Shown in pieces: positions 1 to 13,400 of a stretch of DNA of 64,000 nucleotides (positions within the stretch are counted from its first letter, which is position 1; each line of letters opens with the position of its first letter). The position numbers and the translations under genes are program-made. Source of the DNA: Rosellinia necatrix (lineage: Eukaryota > Ascomycota > Sordariomycetes > Xylariales > Xylariaceae); the NCBI GenBank assembly GCA_021209875.1, contig JAGYVD010000001.1:62001-126000 (forward strand). Direction: 5' to 3'. The notes beneath the pieces were generated by a model. That model was not told the origin of the DNA, did not search any database, and saw only the letters and a program-made list of their open reading frames with translations.

Positions 1-120
1 TAATTAAATTTATTATTTAAAACATAAAACAATTAAATTTATAAAAATTATTATTTAGTTTACTATATTAATTAAAATATATAAAGTTTATAAAAATATA
101 AATAATTATAATACTGCTGT

Positions 121-480
121 AAAAAACAAATATTTAAATATAGTTAAATATTTATATTTTAAAGCTGGTTTACGACTTAAAAAATATATATAAACAAAAA
201 ACAAATATTTAAACATGCTTAAATATTTATATTTTAAAGCTAGTTTATAACTTAAAAAGTATATATAAATAAAAAACAAATATTTAAACTTGCTTAAATA
301 TTTATATTTTAAAGCCGGTTTACAACTTAAAAAATATATATAAGCAGAAAATAAATACTTAAATATACTTAAATATTTATATTTTAAAGCCGGTCTATAA
401 TTTAAAAAATATATATAAGCAAAAAGCAAATACCTAGATATGCTTAGGTATTTGCTTTTTAAAGCTAGTTTATAATCTCG
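121..480. repeat. 75-bp tandem repeat with a hairpin in each unit
   Basis: Units begin at about 121, 196, 271, 346 and 421, a constant 75-bp step. Each unit carries an inverted repeat around a short loop. The last copy is least mutated: arms at 421-436 and 445-460 are a perfect 16-bp match with an 8-nt loop, and the arm reads TAGGTATTTGCTTTTT. In the other units the arms have decayed by C-to-T and G-to-A changes. The same family recurs at about 1625-1812. The open frame that runs through the minus strand here only reflects the 75-bp period (25 codons) and is not a gene. Confidence 0.9.
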
Positions 481-699
481 GAAATAAATACATAAAGATT
501 ATTTTAATATAAATATTATTTAAATAAAAGTTAATTTATTACAATAATATATATTTTAATATATATTAATTAATTAAAGCTGCATTAAATTAATTTTAGC
601 GTATGCAGGCGTAAAAAATTGCTATTTAAACTATTTATAAAAAGAGGTATTTTTAGCGCTATATAATAAGTTTAAGTAGCGCTAATTATTAGTTCTAGT

Positions 700-852
700 A
701 TTGTTTTTTTTGTCGGAATTATAGGCGTTATTTTTTTTGTCGGGGTTATAAGCGTTGTTTTTTTTATTAAAGTTATAAGCGTTATTTTTTTTGTTAAAGT
801 TATAAGCGTTATTTTTTTTATCGGAGTTATAAGCGTTATTTTTTTTATTAAG
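700..852. repeat. 27-bp minisatellite
   Basis: About five and a half units of 27 bp are present, each a run of T followed by a segment like GTCGGGGTTATAAGCGTTA. Because 27 is a multiple of three, the minus strand reads as a 9-residue repeat (KKITLITPI-like) for about 80 codons. I see no start context, domain or flanking gene, so I call it a minisatellite. It could be a relic of a repeat-containing coding exon. Confidence 0.85.
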
Positions 853-1624
853 AAATAAAGCCTGAAGTAATATAAGATCAGCGGAATATTTATTATTAAA
901 TAAATACAGGCTGCCTGTAGCATCTATAAAATATTTATTGCCTATGCTATTAAAAAAAAAAGCAGCTATAGCCGGTAGCTAAAATACCGCTTGTTTATTT
1001 TTATATATAAAAAATATATAAAGCCTGTTGTTATTACTAGCTATATATATACTAAATATAATATATAGCGTTATAAGTTTATAACTATAAGATTTACAAC
1101 TATTAAATTAATAGCTACTTTATTTATTAATTTAAAAATTAACAAATTATATAATTAAACTAAAAATATTATTTAAAATAAATAATAAAAGCAGTTAAGC
1201 TTAAAATCAGGTCGTATATTTATAGCGTAGCTATATATTTAAATTAAAAAAAATAAAATTAAAATATTTAATTAAAATATATAAAATTTTAAAAGCTTTT
1301 AGTTTATTTAATTAATTAAATAAATAATAATATAAAAAATATAAGCTTAACTTTTAAAATAAAAAGTTTTTATTAAAAATTAACTAGTTTTTATTAACAA
1401 GCTTTTTTTATTTTCTCTAGCTATATTAAATATTATTTAAAAGTATTATTAAACTAATAGCATAAATAAAATATAAAACAAGCTAATTAAACTAGCAGAA
1501 AAAATAAATATAATATTAATATTAATAAAAAATTTGCTAAATAAAAAGTTTATTTATATATAATTAAATATAAAATAAAGCAGTTTATTTATACAAGTTA
1601 GTTTATACGTGCTAAATAAATAAC
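853..1624. other. AT-rich DNA without recognisable genes
   Basis: Only short GC-containing remnants are visible, for example a CAGGCTGCCTG palindrome near 908. Stop codons fill all frames. Nothing here can be assigned. Confidence 0.7.
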
Positions 1625-1812
1625 TTATGCTAATATTTAAACATGTTTAAATATTTGCTTTTTAAACCCGGTTAATAAAAAAGTTAAAATATATAAACAG
1701 AAAATAAATATTTAAACTTGCTTAAATATTTGCTTTTTAAACCTAGTTAACAAAAAAATCAGTATATATAAACAGAAAACAAATATTTAAAAATGTTTAA
1801 ATATTTGTTTTT
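1625..1812. repeat. Second block of the 75-bp hairpin repeat
   Basis: Two and a half units matching the 121-480 family, with inverted arms around AAACATGTTT and a spacing of about 75-76 bp. It directly abuts the first 62-bp array. The other four arrays have a 9-bp minisatellite in this position. Confidence 0.8.
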
Positions 1813-2277
1813 TTAACTTAGCAAAAATAGCAATATATAACCTGCTGTTTTTATTAAATATATAAATATAAGTTTATAACTAGCAGAAATAGCAACACAC
1901 AACCTGCTGTTTTTATTAAATATATAAATATAAGTTTATAACTAGCAGAAATAGCAACATATAACCTGCTGTTTTTATTAAGTACGTAAATATAAGTTTA
2001 TAACTAGTAAAAATAGCGATACGCAACCTACTGTTTTTATTAAATATATAAATATAAATATATAACTAGCAAAAATAGCAACATACAACAGGCTGTTTTT
2101 ATTAAATGCATCGCTGCAGGCCTGTAACTAGCAAAAATAACAATACATAACGGGCTATTTTTATTAAATATATTACTACGGGCTTATTATAAACAGAAAT
2201 ACTAACATATAACCGGCCGTTTTTATTAAGTGCAGCTATACGGGGCTTATAACTAGCAGGGATAGCGACACGCAACC
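1813..2277 (+). repeat. 62-bp satellite array, copy A
   Basis: Monomers begin (GCARAAATAGCAA) at 1821, 1883, 1945 and so on every 62 bp, about seven and a half copies. The shared core is CCTGCTGTTTTTATTAA. Monomers on the left are heavily C-to-T mutated. Those on the right approach the GC-rich form seen in copies C and E. Confidence 0.92.
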
Positions 2278-2400
2278 TAGGCTTTTAATTAGCCAGGCTT
2301 TTTTGTATAGCAGAAAATCAGCAAAATTTTAACTAAGTTAACAGCCAACAGCAGTAGCAACCCTAACCTGCAAGCAAAGAGCAATCTAACCCTAACCCTG
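2278..2400 (+). repeat. Fixed tail of composite repeat A with telomere-like motifs
   Basis: The last 62-bp monomer passes into a conserved tail. It starts at GGCTTTTAATTAGCC, continues through a GGCTTTTTT run and GCAGAAAATCAGCAAAATTT, and ends near AACCCTAACCTG (2359-2370). The same tail closes arrays B to E. Copy A alone adds TAACCCTAACCCTG at 2387-2400, two further telomere-type CCCTAA units. An open frame on the minus strand here has no coding signature. Confidence 0.85.
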
Positions 2401-2429
2401 GCGCCTGCTCCAAGCACACTTTTAGCATC

Positions 2430-5204
2430 AGGTGAGTATAAAAATAAAAAATATAATAAATTTAAAAAGAAAAAAGAGAGTGTTTTAAAGCTTAACACTA
2501 ATATAAAATAATAAAAACTAAAAAAATATTTAAAACGTTTTTTAAATATAAATTATAAATATTAAAAAATATAATAAAGGTTTAATATTTATTATATTAA
2601 ATAGAATTAATATAAATTTAAATAAAATAAATAAATTTTATATTAAAATGATTTTAACCTAATAAAAATTAATAAAGTTAATATTATTTATTTTTTATTA
2701 AGATTTATATTATTATACTTTTAATATAATTTTAAATAATTTTATAATTTATATTATATTTATAACATTTTTTTAATATTATCTAATTTTATTTATTTTT
2801 ATATTTTTATTATTTATATATAAATAAGTTTAATATTTATAATTTTTACTTTGCTTTAAATATTAATTTATAATTTTAATAAACTTTATGAAAAAATATA
2901 TTAATTTAAATTTATTTTAATATAAATAATTATATTATTGTTTTAATGTTTTATTTTTCTTTATATAATATAAATATTTATTTAATTAATATCAACTTTT
3001 TTTTAATTATATTTAATATAAACTTTTTAATTTTATTTAAATATAGTTTTAATATAAGAAAAGTTAACTTTATTAATTCTTGTTTTATATTATTAATAAA
3101 AATATTAAAAATAATTTTATATTTATTAAATTATTTTTTATTTTTTTAATTTTATTATAATTAACTATATTTTATTTATAAATTTAAAATAAAATAATAT
3201 TTTATGTTATAATATATTTTAATATTATATTAATAAAAAGTTATTATATTATTTAGTTTTAAATATAATATTATTTTTATATTTATATAAATAAAGTGTT
3301 TTTAAAATTAACTATAAAAATATATATTTTATAAAAAGTCTATTTATGTTATTTTTCATATAAATATAAATATTAACTTTAATTAATTTATAAATTAATT
3401 AACAATATTAATAATATATAATAAAAGTATTAAATTTATAATATAGTTTATTAAAAGTAATATAATCAAGTTTATAAAAATATATTATAAAACTAAAAAA
3501 AGCTTCTATTGTAATAAAACTAAAATTTTAAAGCTAGGACTTCAGGTAATATTTATAATATTTATTTATTTAGCTGGGCTACTTAAATATAATGCTTTTT
3601 TTTAACTATTTAAATTTATTTATAAATTATTAAATTATATATATATTATAAACAAATTAATATATAATATTTAAGTTTTATACATTAAAACTTATAATAT
3701 TAAATATTATTAAATTATTTTATTATAATATATAAAAATAAAACATAAACAAATATTTGCATTTAATAATCATATTTATATAGCTAACTAAAAATGTATT
3801 TTATTTTTTTATAATAAATAATTTAATAAAATATATCATATATTAAATATATAAGCTTAACTACTGCTTATATAAACTATTACTAAATCTTTTTAATAAA
3901 CCGTTTAAATTTTAAAATATATAATATAAACTTAAAAAACAAATTATATGTTTAAACAGCTTAAAAATAAAACAGATTTTTATAATAAAACACTAAAACT
4001 TTAATCATAAAAATAAAGCTTATAAAAATTATTATATTAATTAATAAAATTATTAAAAACTTTGTTTCAAGCTAAGTATATATTATAAAAATTAAAAATA
4101 AAAAATATTTTATTATAAAATACACTTTTTTATAAAAGTTTTTATAATGTAACAATTTATATGTTTTAAATATAATATATTTATATAAAATTTTATTTTA
4201 TATTTTAAAATGTTTATTTTAATTATATTAAAATTAAACAAAATATAAAATCTTTTATTTATATAAAATATTAGTTAAAAATTATTGATATTTATTTTAA
4301 ATATTTTAAAAATTAAATAAAATTAAAAATTTTTTTTTTAATAACTCTGTTTTAAAACTTTTTCTTTTATATAAATAAATCATAAATTTATTATTTAATA
4401 ATTTTAATATATAAACTTATATTTATTTTTTAATTATATAAGAAAGATAATTATATTTGTTAAACTTATTTTAATTTTAATAATTTAAAATTATTATTAA
4501 TTTATTTTTAAATAATATTTTATAAAATAAGCTTTTTTTAACGTTTAAATAATTAAAATATTAGATATTATTATTTTATAAATTAAAACATTAATTTTGT
4601 TTTTATTTTAAAAAATAACACCTATAAAAATACACCGCCAAAATACAACAATTTTTAATTAATATTTATCTGTTTAATATAAACATAAAAATTATATTAT
4701 AATTTTATTAGAATAAAACAAATCGTTTAATATTTTTAAAATTTTCTTTTTTTAAATATTTTTAGATTTGTTCTATATTAAACAAATTTATAATAATAAT
4801 TTAATTTTTCGTTATTACCTTATTATTTTTAACAAGTTTTAATTTTTTAATTTTAATATATTTTAAATATTATACAACTTTTATATTTATATATATATAT
4901 TTTTTATATAATAATCTTATTTTATGTTTTTTAATATATTATATAATAAAATAAATAATATTTAAAATAATTTTATAATATTTATTTTAATATTTATTTG
5001 TTTTTATTAAAATTAAAATATAAAATAATAAAGTAAAATTCTTTAATATTATATAAATTCAAATATAAAAGCGTATAAATATTATAAGTCTAGCTAAAAA
5101 TATAAAGCAATAAATTATTATATTATATATATATAAACAAATAATATAAACCTTTTGTTTTATATTATTTAAAATAGTTTTTCTTTATATAAATTAATAA
5201 ATAA
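2430..5204. other. Featureless AT-rich block
   Basis: The sequence is nearly all A and T, with stops in all frames. A 67-codon open frame at 2946-3149 is composed only of Phe, Leu, Ile, Asn, Tyr and Lys codons, as expected of random AT-rich DNA. A short GC relic lies near 3530-3580. Nothing else is supportable. Confidence 0.8.
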
Positions 5205-5471
5205 ATTATTATAAGCAGTGCTTATAAAAAAGTATTAGCGTACATGCTAATATAAATAAACTGTTATATATTTTTATTTTAAACAATAATTAAATAGCTT
5301 ATGAACTAACTATTAAACCTGGACTAATACAACTAAAACTAACCAGTTTTATAAAACTACGTTTTATAAGCTACATATATATTGTTTATAACTTTTATTA
5401 TTTAGCTAAAAGATAAAGTTCATTTGCTACTTTAATAAATATATTTTCAATTATAGCTTATTATATAAACT
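5205..5471 (+). mobile_element. Mutated solo LTR fragment, same family as the LTR at 21626
   Basis: This stretch aligns along its length with the 3' half of the LTR at 21626-22109. Shared landmarks in order are GTATTAGCGTACATGCTAAT, a TATATTTTTATTTTAAACAA block, CTAAAACTAACCAG and GCTACTTTAATAAAT. The differences are mostly C-to-T and G-to-A. The upstream half of the LTR is not recognisable, and no element body flanks it. Confidence 0.75.
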
Positions 5472-8400
5472 TAGTTTAAATAAAAATATTTTTAATAGTT
5501 TTATTTTTTTACTTAATATTATAATAAAATTATAAAAATATTTATATTAAAATTTTTAATTCGATTTAATAAAGTAATTTGAAAATTATTTAATTTAAAT
5601 TTTTAGTAGCAGTTTTAAATTATTATTTAAGAAACAGAATAAATAAAAAATAAGCTGTTTAATGTTTTTAATTTTTTTTAATTTATAATATATATAAAGA
5701 TTCTTGTTTTAAAAACAAATTATAAAACTCTATTTATATATTAAGTTATTTAAAATATTTTTATTTACAAATAATATTTTTATAATATATTAAATAATAG
5801 ATAAAATAAAATAAATTACTTTATTAATAAATATAATTTATTATTAAAAAAATAAGCTTAATAATAATTTAATATTAATATATAATATATATTTTATAAA
5901 TAATTTAATAAAAAATATATATATATTTAATTTTATATAAATTTTGTTTTAAAATATTTGTTTTTTATAATTTTATTGTTTTCTGAATGTTTAAATTTTT
6001 ATAAGTTTATACTATTTATAGTTAAAATAATAAAAGTTTTATTAAATAAAATATATTATAAAATATATATAATTAAATATAATAATTGCTTGTATGATTA
6101 TTAAATATTTATAATTATTTTATATAATAAACTATAAAATTATAAAATAACAAAATAATTTAAACATAATTTTAAATTTTATTTTTTATCATAAAAATAA
6201 AGCTATGATTTTATAAATATTGTTTTTATAATATAAGTGGTATAATTATTACCTTTATTTAAATAATTAAAGTTAATAAATATTAAAACTTTAATAAAAA
6301 AACCTTTAATAATATATTAAATAAATAAACTATATATAGATTATTATATTTATTTTATAAAGTTTTAAAATAATTTAAGTTTTTAAATTATAAAATATAA
6401 TAATATAATAATTAAATAGCGTTATATTTATATTATATAATTAAATAGCAATTTGATATTATTAAAGATTATATTTTTAAGTTTTTATATTTATAAACTA
6501 AACATTTTAATTTATATTATCTTATATAACTTTAAAAATATTAAATGTTTTTATTAGTTTTTATTTTAAACATATTTTTATATTTAAAATTTAATTATAT
6601 AAGCTTTAAAGTTTTATATATATATATAATTTTAAAATATAATAATAATTAAATTATATATATTATCTATGGTTTTTATAAAAGAATATTAAAAATAAAT
6701 AAACTTTAATAATATAATTTTATTTTTTATTAAATTATTAATAAAATTAAAACTGGAAAAAACAAATTTATTTATATAATAACATTTAAAATTTATAATA
6801 AATAATTTCTTATATTAATAAAACATCATTAAAATTAATAAGAAAAAATTATTTTTAGATTTAAAAATTTCTTTATTATATAATAATATTTTTAATTATT
6901 TTTATTATTTTTATTAATAAATGTTTAAAAATAACATAAAGAATTTAAGTTTTAATATATTACTTTTATAATATAATCATATTAAGATAATATATTAACA
7001 TAAAATATAAAAAAAGCGTTTATATTAGCTTTTATATAAAATTCTGTAGCTTATAACAATTTATATAATTTAATTAAGCTTATTTTATATATATAAACTT
7101 TAGTCTATATTTAACTAAAACTTTAACTTATTTTTAATTTATTAAATATTTATTTTTATTATATATATTTTATATTTTATATTTTATATAGTATATATAA
7201 TTTAATGTTAAAATTAAAAGTTTTAAGTTATAATTTAAAAATATTAAATTATATATAGATAATATTTTAATTTTAAAATTAATAATTATTAACACTAAAA
7301 TTTTTAAACTATGTTTATAATGTAAATTTAAAATATATTTAACATATAAAAGATTTTTATAAAAGTTTTTTTAATAAAATTAATTAAAATGTTTTAAATA
7401 GTTATAAATTTATTTTATGTTTTAATATAATAATAAGATTTTTAAGTTTTTAATAAAAATATAACAAATTATAATAATCTTTATTATTTTATTACAAAAT
7501 AAAATAATATATATTATTTAAAATTTAATTTATTAAAATTATTATTATTAATTTATATTAATAAATAAAATTTTAAATTTATTTTAAAAGTTTTATATGA
7601 TTTAGTATTTTTATATTATTAATAAAAATTCTAAATTAAACCATTATAATTATAATTATTTATAATTTTATATTTTAAATTAAACTAATTATAAAATAAT
7701 TTTAGAAAAATTAAATCTAAATAAATTATATTTAAATAATATAAAATATAATTTATTTAAATATTATTATTTTAAAATATTAATAAAGTTTTAAAAAGAT
7801 TATATTAATAAAATTTAATTAATTAAATAGCTTGTATATATTTTAAAAATATTAAATTTAAACTTATTATATTTTTTATTAAATAAAAATTAATAACAAT
7901 ATTTACAAAGTTTTATAAATATATAATATAAATATTATTTATATATAAAAAGAATATAATTGTTTTTATATAATATTTATTATATTTAATAATTTTATAT
8001 AAATGCTTTTATATATAATATAATATTTATATATAAATATAAAAGTTCTGTTAAAATATAAGCAAGCTGTGCAATAAAAATAATATATATTCTGTTTTTA
8101 TATAATAGCTATACGTTTTTATATAAAAGCTAAACATTTTTAATAACAGCTATAATATATAATAAACTATTAAAAGTTTAAAAAAGTATTATATTTTTAT
8201 TATAATTTTAGTTTATTTATATATTATTATAATAAATTTATATAATTAATATAATAAAAATTTAATTTAAATAATAATAAAGTTTTTTTATAAATTTAAA
8301 ACAGTTAAAATAAAATATGTTTGTAAATTTATATAATTTTATATTATGTTTTTATATATTATATAAAAATTAATTTTTAAAAAATTTTAATTTTATAAAA

Positions 8401-9545
8401 AGCTTTTAAAATTATATATAATAATATTATATTAAGGTTATAAAATTAGTTAAATAAAATATAAGAATTTAATATTTTTATAAAATATAAATAAACTAAA
8501 ATATAAATATTTTTTAAAATAGTTTTATTTAATTATTTTATAAAATATATAATCATAATATATATTTAAAATAATTTTAACTTATTTATTAAATTAATTT
8601 AAAAATTTATAAATACTTTATATTAAAACTTTTTATTTATTTTAATTAATTAAAATAAAAATTTAAAATTATATTTTAAAATATAAAATATAAAAATATT
8701 ATTAGCATTATATATAATTTTATATTTTATTATTTATATTATAAAACATATGTAGTAAATTTATAAATAATAACTTTTTATATTTTGATTATAATTTAAA
8801 TATGTTTTAAAACTTTTAAATTTTTAAATTAAATAAAAAGTTATAAAATTTATTATAAAAAACTTTTGTAATATAAATATAATCCAAAAATATTTTAAAA
8901 ATCTTAAAAATATTAAAAATATTTAAACCTTATATAAATTAATTTAAAATTATTTTAAATATAAAAATAAATAAGATAATATATTTTAATATTTATATAT
9001 TATTTAAAAATAAATACAATAAAACATTTAATTTTTAATTATTTTAAAACTTATGCTAAAATAAATTTAATATAATTATTATTTATTATATTTTTGTTTA
9101 AAATTTATTATATAAATTTTATATTTATAATTATTAAGCTTTATTTTAATATAAGTTTTATTATTAATTAAGTTTTTATTATAAATATTATTATAATAAC
9201 AAATTTATATTTAATATTTTGTTTTAATTTTAATATTATATATTTTATTTTAATTTTTGATAAGATTTTAAATTTTTTAATTTATATTTTGTTTTTTTTG
9301 TTAATCTTTTATTATTTTTAAATTATTTTAATATTTTGTATATATATAATAAAACATATAAATTTAATTATAAAATTAAATTATTTAAAAATAAATATTT
9401 AATAAATAAAACTTTGTTTATTTTTTTTTAACTTTATTTTTAATATTAATTATTTATTTTATTATAAAAACTTTTGTTTATAAAGTGAATTTAGATTTTT
9501 ATATAACATATTTTTTAATATACTTTTAAAATACTTATAATTTAT
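5472..9545. other. Featureless AT-rich block
   Basis: No reading frame, repeat array or RNA gene is discernible. A short stretch near 8060-8160, with GCAAGCTGTGC and TATAATAGCTA motifs, resembles one at 15000-15110, so at least one old dispersed repeat is probably buried here. Confidence 0.75.
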
Positions 9546-9865
9546 AATTTATTTAATTTTTTTTTATTTATTAATTTATTTAATTTAATTAATTTAGTTA
9601 ATTTATTTTATTTATATAATTTAAATAATTTATATAATTTAGTTATTTTATTTAATTTATTAAATTTATTTAATTTTATTAATTTAGTGAATTAATATAA
9701 TTTATTTAATTTATTTAATTTCTTTAATTTATATAATTTATTAAATTTGTTTAATTTATTTAATTTATTAAATTGATTTAATTTTTTAATTGATTTCATT
9801 TATTTAATTTATTTAATTTATTTAATTTTTTAATTAATTTAATTTATTTAATTTATTATTTGCTT
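9546..9865. repeat. 9-bp AATTTATTT minisatellite preceding array B
   Basis: Degenerate repetition of a 9-bp unit (AATTTATTT and variants) runs directly into the 62-bp array. Three of the other arrays have the same arrangement. Confidence 0.85.
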
Positions 9866-10431
9866 TAACCAGCAGAAATAACAATATGTAACTGGCTGTT
9901 TTATTAAGCTGTATTTATACAGGTCTATAGCTACTTGGGATATTAATATGTTACCGGCTGTTTTTATTAAGTGCATCCCTGTAGGTCTGACTCGCAGGGA
10001 CACTAATATATAACCGGCTGTTTTTATTAGGTGCAGCCCTGCAGATAGGTAACTGGCTGGGATATAGACATGTTACCGGATGTTTTTATTAGGTGCAGTC
10101 CTGCAGGTGGGTAACTAGCAGGGACAGCGACACGTAACCGGCCGTTTTTATTAGGTGCAGCGTTACAGGCCTGTTATAAGCAGTAATACTAACATATAAC
10201 CGGTTGTTTTTATTAGGTGCAGCCCTGCAGGTCTATTATTAGCAGGGATAGCGATATATAACCAGCTGTTTTTATTAAGTGCAGCCCTGCAGGTTTATAA
10301 CTAGCAGAGATAACAACACGTAACCTGGGCTTTTAATAGGCCAGGCTTTTTTATATAGCAGAAAATTAGCAAAATTTTAATTAAATTAACAGCTAACTAC
10401 AGCGGCAACTTTAACCTGCAAGCAAAAAATA
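9866..10431 (+). repeat. Composite repeat B: seven 62-bp monomers plus tail
   Basis: The first monomer (from 9872) is a diverged 5' variant with AAGCTGTATTTATACAGG, and the same variant opens arrays C, D and E. Regular monomers follow, with AACCGGCTGTTTTTATT and GTGCAGCCCTGCAGG, up to about 10304. The tail then runs GGGCTTTTAATAGGCC to CTTTAACCTGCAAGC. Here the telomere-like motif has decayed to ACTTTAACCTG. Confidence 0.9.
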
Positions 10432-10439
10432 ATATCATT

Positions 10440-13400
10440 AAATTTATAAATATTTTATGTTATTTAAAGCTTTTTAATATTTATATAAAAATTATTTATA
10501 AAATAATAAAAGTTTAATATTTAATATTTTTTATATATATATATAAAGTTAAAAATTAAATTAATTTTAATATATATTATTATTTTATAATAAATATAAT
10601 TTTATAAAAACTTATAAAACTTAATTTATTATTTTTTATATAAACTATTATAAAATAAATATTTTTATTATTTTTTTTATTTTTAATTTTAATAAAAATA
10701 TTAAATAATTATTAAATTAATTTAAAAATTTTTAATATTATTTTTATGTTTTTATTTTTATTTTTATTAAAAACTTTTAATTTTATAGTTTTTTATAATA
10801 TATTTTATTTTATTTTATTATTTTATAAATTAAAATTATTAATAAATTAAAACAATTTAATATAAAATAAAAGTTAACTTTAAATATTTATAAACAATAT
10901 ATTTTATATTTATTAAATTTATATTTTTATTTAATTATATTTATAATATTGTTAAATATTTTATTTTTAATTTAAAATAAATTTATATTATATATTATAA
11001 TATATTTTAAAAAAAATAAAATAAAAGTCTATATATAAATTAATATTAAATTATATTTTTTAATTTTTTAAATATTTAAATATAGTTTTAATATAACTTT
11101 TAAAAAATATTTTATAAAAGCATTTTTTATAATATTATAAAAGTAATTATATTTAATTTATTTTATAAATAAAACTTTATTAAAATTAAAACAAAAAAAT
11201 GTTTATAAAACTTAAATATTAACTTTATATAAAAAATATAATATATAAATTTATTAAAACATTAATAATATAATAATATTTTGTTTATTTTATTTTTTAG
11301 TTTTTATTAATATATAGTTTAAATATTAATAAATATTATAAATATTTTTATTATAATTTTATAATATAATTTTATTAATTTCATATATAATATATTTATT
11401 AAAAGTTATAATTTAAATTTATAATAAAAATATTTAGAATTAATTTTAATTAAACTAATAATTTAAAAATATTTTACTAATTTAAACTTTTTAATTAATT
11501 TAACTTATAAGATTAATAAAAAATATTATATAATATTATGAATATTTGCAAATATTTTTTATAAAACAGTTTTTTTATTTATATAAAATATAAATAATTA
11601 ATTAAAATATTATTTTAAGCTTTTAAATTAATTTATAATTTTAAAAAATGATACTTTATAATATTTAAAAACAAATATATAAAATAATAACAATTTTTAT
11701 TATTTTATTATAAAATAAAATAATATATTTAATTAAAGCTTTTAGTTATTTAATATATTTTAATTTATTTATATAATTAAAAAAAATTTAATTTAATATT
11801 CAAAGTTTTATAAAGCTTATTATATTTAACTTTTAAATAAAATTATAAATAAAAATATTATTAATATAATTATTTACAACATTATATTATTAATTAAATT
11901 AATTATTAAATAAACCTTAAAGATTTATTACAAAAAATTATTTAATATATATTTATAAAAAAACGTTTATAAAAGCTTTTTATTTAAAATATTATAGTTT
12001 ATAGCTATATATATAACTTAATTAAACTTAGCTTTATATATATAAGCTATTTTTATATTTAAATATATTTTTATGTTAGTTTAAACATATAAAAACTTTA
12101 TTTTTTATAATATATATTTTATATTTTTATAATATATTGCATTTATAAAATTATTTATAATATATTTATTTAAAATATAAGTTAATTTATTAAAAGTTTT
12201 ATTTATAAAAATATAATAATATTTTTAAAATGTTTATTATAAATAATTTAATTTATAAAAAGCTTTTATTTAATATAATAAGCTATAAATATTTATATGT
12301 ATTAATTATATAAAAAAATAATTTTAAAAGTTATTTTACTCTGCGCATATAATATTTGCATCTGCAGCATTAACATTATATTTTATATATAAATATCTTT
12401 TGTTTAAAAAATTTTAAAAAAAATTTCAAGCTTAATTATAAAACTGTTTTATATTAACATAATAATATAATTATTTTAAAACTTTTAAAAAATAATTTTT
12501 AAAATATATATATTTTATTTAAATGTTAGATTATTTAATAAATTAATATAGTTTATAAAAAAGTTATTTTTATTATAATCGCTGTAACAGCAGCAGCTAA
12601 AAAAATTAAATATATTTAAATATTAAAAAAAACTATATATAATATTAACAGCTATAATTTTTATTTCTATATATTTTTAAATATTTATTATATAACTAGC
12701 TTATTATTTTTATTATTTAATATTTATATAGGTTAAACTAAAAAACTAATTAAAATTTAACTAGCAAGTTAGCTAGCCAGCAAATTAATAATTATTATTA
12801 TAGCTATAAAATATGATATTGTTTAATTAAAAGCTTATATATAATTAAAACAAACAAATTAAAAATAAATTATATAAATTATAGCTAAGATTATATAGTT
12901 TTTAATTATTTTTAAAAATATTAAATTTAAAGTTTATTTAATTTTTATTTAATAAAAACTTAATAAAAATGTTTTTTATTATTTTTATGTTATTTTATTA
13001 TATTTTATAATAATAAATTCATATAAGAAAAATTAAAATAATTTTAAAAAACAGTAACATTATTTTAATAAATTAAAAATATTTTAAATAAAATTTGTTT
13101 TGAAATTTAAATTATTTTATATTATTTTTTAAATATTTAACAATAAGATATTTTTTATTAAACGATAAAATTATATTTAAAATTTTTAAATTATAAATTT
13201 TATTTAATTATAATTATATATAATAATATATTATTATTACTACAAAATTAATTAAATAAAATATTATAATTAAATATTTTATTATAAGCAAATATTTATA
13301 ATATATTTCTAATATTATATAAGCTTTTAATTAAATTAAATTAATAATTAAAATATTTTTAAAAAAAAGTTTTTAATATAATTAAACAATATTAAATATA

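Noticed and set aside
106..429. 107-codon open frame on the minus strand
   Set aside because: A product of the 75-bp tandem repeat (25 codons per unit). It disappears in the related block at 1625-1812.
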